From contig CAVOBC010000187.1 in assembly GCA_963693635.1 (NCBI GenBank), forward strand, positions 1 through 8,946: a stretch of 8,946 bases of DNA. Reading direction: 5' to 3'. Positions 6,624 through 8,946 of this stretch are shown here, in pieces. The translations under genes and the position numbers were made by a program. The first letter of the stretch is position 1. Each line of letters opens with the position of its first letter. Source of the stretch: CAVOBC01 sp963693635 (GTDB lineage: Bacteria > Pseudomonadota > Gammaproteobacteria > Pseudomonadales > Azotimanducaceae). The notes below the pieces were generated by a model. The model had not been told where the DNA came from and did not search any database. It saw only the letters and a list, made by a program, of their open reading frames with translations.

Positions 6624-6659
6624 AAGCAGAACTTTATCCCTAAAGTTCTATTATTACAA
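6624..6659 (-). promoter_or_regulatory. Candidate sigma70 promoter for the phosphatase gene
   Basis: On the minus strand TTGTAA (6659-6654, four of six to TTGACA) is separated by 17 bases from TAAAGT (6636-6631, four of six to TATAAT), placing the transcript start near 6624. The region is markedly A+T-rich compared with its surroundings. A perfect inverted repeat covers the -10. No other good promoter was seen between the mlaA remnant and the phosphatase. Confidence 0.4.
6628..6649. promoter_or_regulatory. 9-4-9 inverted repeat, candidate operator over the phosphatase promoter
   Basis: AGAACTTTA (6628-6636), spacer TCCC, TAAAGTTCT (6641-6649): both arms match perfectly over 9 bases. It overlaps the predicted -10 and most of the spacer of the minus-strand promoter, as a repressor operator would. 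It has no U-run on either side, so a terminator is less likely. The symmetry is seen directly; the regulator is unknown. Confidence 0.45.
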
Positions 6660-6660
6660 T

Positions 6661-6709
6661 GGCTTACAGAACATTTATTATGTAGCTCAACACATGTTGC
6701 CAGTAAGCC
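6661..6709. repeat. Imperfect inverted repeat upstream of the phosphatase promoter
   Basis: GGCTTAC (6661-6667) pairs with GTAAGCC (6703-6709), and inside it AACAT (6670-6674) pairs with ATGTT (6694-6698) around a 19-base A+T-rich loop. It lies just upstream of the candidate -35 box, in the A+T-rich part of the 281-base gap (6552-6832). It could be a second protein-binding site or a leftover terminator or attenuator. No gene was seen in 6710-6832. Confidence 0.3.
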
Positions 6710-6832
6710 TCTATTCTTCTGAGAACTGACGCGCACGACTTTCCCCTGACTAGCGATCGTCGCCTTACCAACCAACGCGAGCGTCAACCCACGGCATGTG
6801 CGGCGATCGACATGTTGCTCTGCTGCAAGCCG

Positions 6833-7303
6833 CTAGCATTCATCCTCAACCTCGCCGTCGTGAACCAGAAACTCACGGCGCTGCAGGTACGCGTCGCGAA
6901 AGAACAGATAGCGGTCACCGAAGACTGAGTTCTCGAGGCCGATGAGGCCCGCGCGACCATGGATCATCGAGGAACCGTAGCCGGTGTGACGGGTGGGTAT
7001 GTGGCCGACATGGCGGATCGGGTCAAGGCGCACATCCAAAGGGCGGGCAATTACATCCCGCAGCGTGGTTGGCCCAAGGAGCGGCAGCACAAGATAAGGG
7101 CCCGGTGACACTCCCCACCGACCAAGGGTCTGGCCGAGGTCCTCGTCGTGTTGCTCGAGTCCCCACATCGTTGCGAGGTCCATGAGTCCACCAATCCCAA
7201 GTGTTGAATTGATCGCAAGACGGGACGCATCGTTCAAGGCGTCACTTCCCTTTCCCTGCAGAAGTCCATTGGTGATGTTGCTGATCTCGCCGAGGTTGTT
7301 CAC
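6833..7303 (-). pseudogene. mlaA: MlaA (VacJ) lipoprotein gene, 5'-truncated
   Basis: The 156 readable residues match the middle and C-terminal part of MlaA, the outer-membrane lipoprotein that removes phospholipids from the outer leaflet in the Mla lipid-asymmetry system. Recognisable blocks are NNLGEISNITNGLLQGK near the N-terminus, INSTLGIGGLMD, HDEDLGQTLGRWGV, GPYLVLPLLGPTTLRD, and the C-terminal YLFFRDAYLQRREFLV, with the usual acidic end DGEVEDE. Full-length MlaA has roughly 230-260 residues; the signal peptide, lipobox cysteine and DPLEPFNR-type block are missing. An in-frame TGA lies 11 codons before GTG 7303, and the 78 bases up to the symporter stop contain none of the missing part in any frame. 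GTG 7303 has no proper Shine-Dalgarno sequence. A protein from this start could not be exported or lipidated, so this is most likely a remnant. The C-terminal part shows no frameshift, suggesting recent loss. Confidence 0.8.
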
Positions 7304-7346
7304 GACCCCAAGTGGCGTTGTGCGCCGGGTTCACGGTTCGTTGATG

Positions 7347-7391
7347 TAAAATACTAGCCACGGCGCGACACCCTGGACGTGTCAGGCCGTG
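7347..7391 (-). terminator. Terminator-like hairpin after the symporter gene
   Basis: CACGGC (7359-7364) pairs with GCCGTG (7386-7391); after a 2x2 mismatch GACAC (7367-7371) pairs with GTGTC (7379-7383) around a 7-base loop. On the minus strand the stem spans the symporter stop codon and is followed a few bases later by TATTTTA (7353-7347). The short, interrupted U-tract makes it a moderate candidate. It would separate the symporter transcript from the mlaA remnant. Confidence 0.5.
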
Positions 7392-8881
7392 TTTGCCTTT
7401 GTCGGACCCTGTGCAGGTTCATCTGGATATTCATCGTTTTGCTTACGTAGCGCGGCGAGTTGACGTACCACCTGCTGGTGGCCTTCCCGAGTCGACTTGT
7501 TCTGTAGCACACAAAGCACACTCACCACAGCAAAACCAGCGAGAAGCGGTCCGTAAAGCAGGCCTAGCTGACCCAATTTCTCTGCCGGGATGTCAGCCGC
7601 ATGTTGAACCTGGGTGGGCCAGTCGATGAGATCTAGGCCGACGCCGCCAATAAGCGACCCGAGCCCGACCGTGGTCTTGTTGGCAAATGAGACCGCAGCG
7701 AAAAAGATACCCTCCTGACGCTTGCCAGTCGCTAGTTCATGCTCGTCTGCAATGTCGGCAACCATTGAGTTAAAACTCACCAGAAATTGAGCTGCGGCAA
7801 TGCCCTGGGTTAATTTTACTGCCATCAGTGTAATGACAAGCGGTTCTGTTCCATTTTCAGGGAAAGCACCAATGAAACGCAAAAGTATCGGCACTATTTG
7901 GCACAGTGCCCAGTAAACGCCGCCAAAGACGACCCCGGAGCGCTTGTTGAAATGCCGATGCCACACGGGTGCGATAAACGTCCCAGCCATGATGCCAACC
8001 GGGTAAACCAGCAGAACGTTGAGCTTTTGCGCAGAACTTAGTTCCCAGAAGAATTCAAACAGGTATAGATTCAACGCCCCATCGACACCCACCATGACAA
8101 AGATGATCATCGTGCCGGCGAAGAGCCACGCGAACGAACGGTTACGAAGCGCGCCCATTATCTCGCCGAACATGCGGGTAAAGACCTTCGCTATGGTCAG
8201 TTTGATAGCCTGAGCGTCGGCTTGTGCCACAGGCAAATACGGGATACGGTTGTGTGTGCCCCAGGCTGACCAGAGAACGGTAGCCGCCATGGTGAATGCA
8301 AGTACCAGCGCATATGGCGCGTAGGCATCCACGTTAAACTGGCCGCGTGGAAACTCTACCGAGTCGCTGAAAAATACGCCGAAGCCGAGATAGTAGGCGA
8401 CCAGATAGCCGGCGAAGCCAAGAAAGTAGCGGTATGAAACGATCTGGGTTCGCTCGTCATAGTCGTCAGACAGCTCTGCCCCCAGGGCAATATGAGGCAC
8501 GTGGTATAACGTCATTGCCGCTCTTGTTAGTACAACCGTGACCGTCAACCACAAAAAGAGAGACCATTCGGAGAGTCCGTCAGGCGGCGAAAAAAGCAAG
8601 AAAAACGCAATCCCAAGAGGAATAGCAGACGCATACATAAATGGATGTCTGCGGCCCCACCTGGATCGCCAGTTGTCAGAAATGGATCCCGCCAATGGGT
8701 CGGTTACAGCATCGAAAATCAACGCGATGAAGATGGCGGTACCGGCAAGTGTGCCTGACAGACCTAGCACCTGATTGTAGTAAAATAGGACAAAAGTACT
8801 CAGCGCAGAATTCTTGAGGCCTTCAGCAAGTTGCCCGATGCCATAGGAGAACTTGGTATTAAAGGTTAGAGCAGGCGGCAT
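7382..8881 (-). CDS. GPH/MelB-family sugar-cation symporter (MFS)
   Basis: Inner-membrane transporter of 499 residues with about 12 hydrophobic helices, of the glycoside-pentoside-hexuronide:cation symporter family. Helix II carries FDAVTDPLAG followed by RSRWGRRHPF. From ATG 8881 the two aspartates are D57 and D61, close to the cation-binding D55 and D59 of E. coli MelB, which supports this start over the TTG at 8926. In helix IV, YHVPHIALGAEL has a histidine (H127) where MelB has the sugar-site aspartate D124, so the substrate probably differs from melibiose. DDYDERTQ (139-146) matches the conserved cytoplasmic loop. No Shine-Dalgarno sequence is visible before either start. No sugar-degrading enzyme or regulator gene lies in the window, so the substrate cannot be predicted. 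Its base composition looks somewhat richer in A+T than the housekeeping genes. Confidence 0.92.
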   Translation of the reverse strand: MPPALTFNTKFSYGIGQLAEGLKNSALSTFVLFYYNQVLGLSGTLAGTAIFIALIFDAVTDPLAGSISDNWRSRWGRRHPFMYASAIPLGIAFFLLFSPPDGLSEWSLFLWLTVTVVLTRAAMTLYHVPHIALGAELSDDYDERTQIVSYRYFLGFAGYLVAYYLGFGVFFSDSVEFPRGQFNVDAYAPYALVLAFTMAATVLWSAWGTHNRIPYLPVAQADAQAIKLTIAKVFTRMFGEIMGALRNRSFAWLFAGTMIIFVMVGVDGALNLYLFEFFWELSSAQKLNVLLVYPVGIMAGTFIAPVWHRHFNKRSGVVFGGVYWALCQIVPILLRFIGAFPENGTEPLVITLMAVKLTQGIAAAQFLVSFNSMVADIADEHELATGKRQEGIFFAAVSFANKTTVGLGSLIGGVGLDLIDWPTQVQHAADIPAEKLGQLGLLYGPLLAGFAVVSVLCVLQNKSTREGHQQVVRQLAALRKQNDEYPDEPAQGPTKANTA

Positions 8882-8904
8882 TTTGTTGGCGCTAGTGGCT
8901 GTTC

Positions 8905-8916
8905 GAGTTCGAACTC
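8905..8916. promoter_or_regulatory. 12-bp perfect palindrome upstream of the symporter, candidate operator
   Basis: GAGTTCGAACTC is perfectly self-complementary and ends 23 bases before ATG 8881. A weak minus-strand promoter, TTGTTT (8940-8935), 16 bases, TAGAGT (8918-8913), would place its -10 partly on the palindrome, which would fit repression by a dimeric regulator. The symmetry is seen directly; the promoter and regulator are inferred. Confidence 0.35.
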
Positions 8917-8946
8917 TACTATGCAAGACAGGTAAAACAAGCGAAT

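Noticed and set aside
6605..6787. Longer 80-codon version of the leader ORF in front of the phosphatase
   Set aside because: It crosses the A+T-rich promoter and both inverted repeats; no protein-like features, and only the last 19 codons have a ribosome-binding site.
1..8946. tRNA or rRNA genes, CRISPR arrays, insertion sequences, phage or defence genes
   Set aside because: No cloverleaf, regularly spaced repeat with unique spacers, transposase, integrase or known defence domain was seen on either strand.

Overview
This window reads as one stretch of a GC-rich bacterial chromosome, most likely a gammaproteobacterium. The grounds are a DusA-type tRNA-dihydrouridine synthase, a Pseudomonas-like GltX, an MlaA (VacJ) outer-membrane lipoprotein remnant and an HsbR/HsbA-like phosphatase and anti-sigma-antagonist pair. 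The taxon is inferred from these families only; no rRNA, tRNA or other marker is visible.

Layout. (1) 1-2354, minus strand: gltX (glutamyl-tRNA synthetase) is followed after one base by a TIGR03084/MDMPI-fold metal-binding protein. The unit ends in a large inverted repeat at 4-84. (2) 2456-2888, minus strand: a broken amidase gene that keeps its beginning and its end in three different frames and has lost its middle. (3) 2932-4409, plus strand: dusA and a TerB-like (COG4103) gene overlap by 7 bases. (4) 4410-4698: a convergent intergenic region with a 15-bp tandem repeat of about four copies. (5) 4699-6551, minus strand: a SpoIIE/PP2C phosphatase with a receiver-like N-terminus that has lost its phosphorylation residues, then a STAS protein with a C-terminal extension. 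The two resemble HsbR and HsbA. (6) 6552-6832: an A+T-rich control region with a candidate sigma70 promoter, a 9-4-9 inverted repeat over its -10, and a possible 19-codon leader ORF whose stop overlaps the phosphatase start. (7) 6833-7303, minus strand: a 5'-truncated mlaA. (8) 7382-8881, minus strand: a complete MelB/GPH-type sugar-cation symporter, with a terminator-like hairpin behind it and a 12-bp palindrome in front.

How the genes fit together. gltX and dusA are translation and tRNA-modification housekeeping genes; their small partners (TIGR03084, TerB-like) are probably co-translated with them but have no known link to tRNA. The phosphatase and STAS protein probably form a partner-switching module: the phosphatase would dephosphorylate the STAS serine and so change which anti-sigma factor or effector it binds. 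No kinase, HptB-like phosphotransfer protein or FlgM is present here. The symporter is a stand-alone uptake gene. Two decayed genes (amidase, mlaA) in 9 kb suggest local deletion and rearrangement. No complete mobile element, CRISPR array, or obviously new multi-gene system is visible; the most unusual items are the receiver that cannot be phosphorylated and the small regulatory structures in front of the phosphatase gene.
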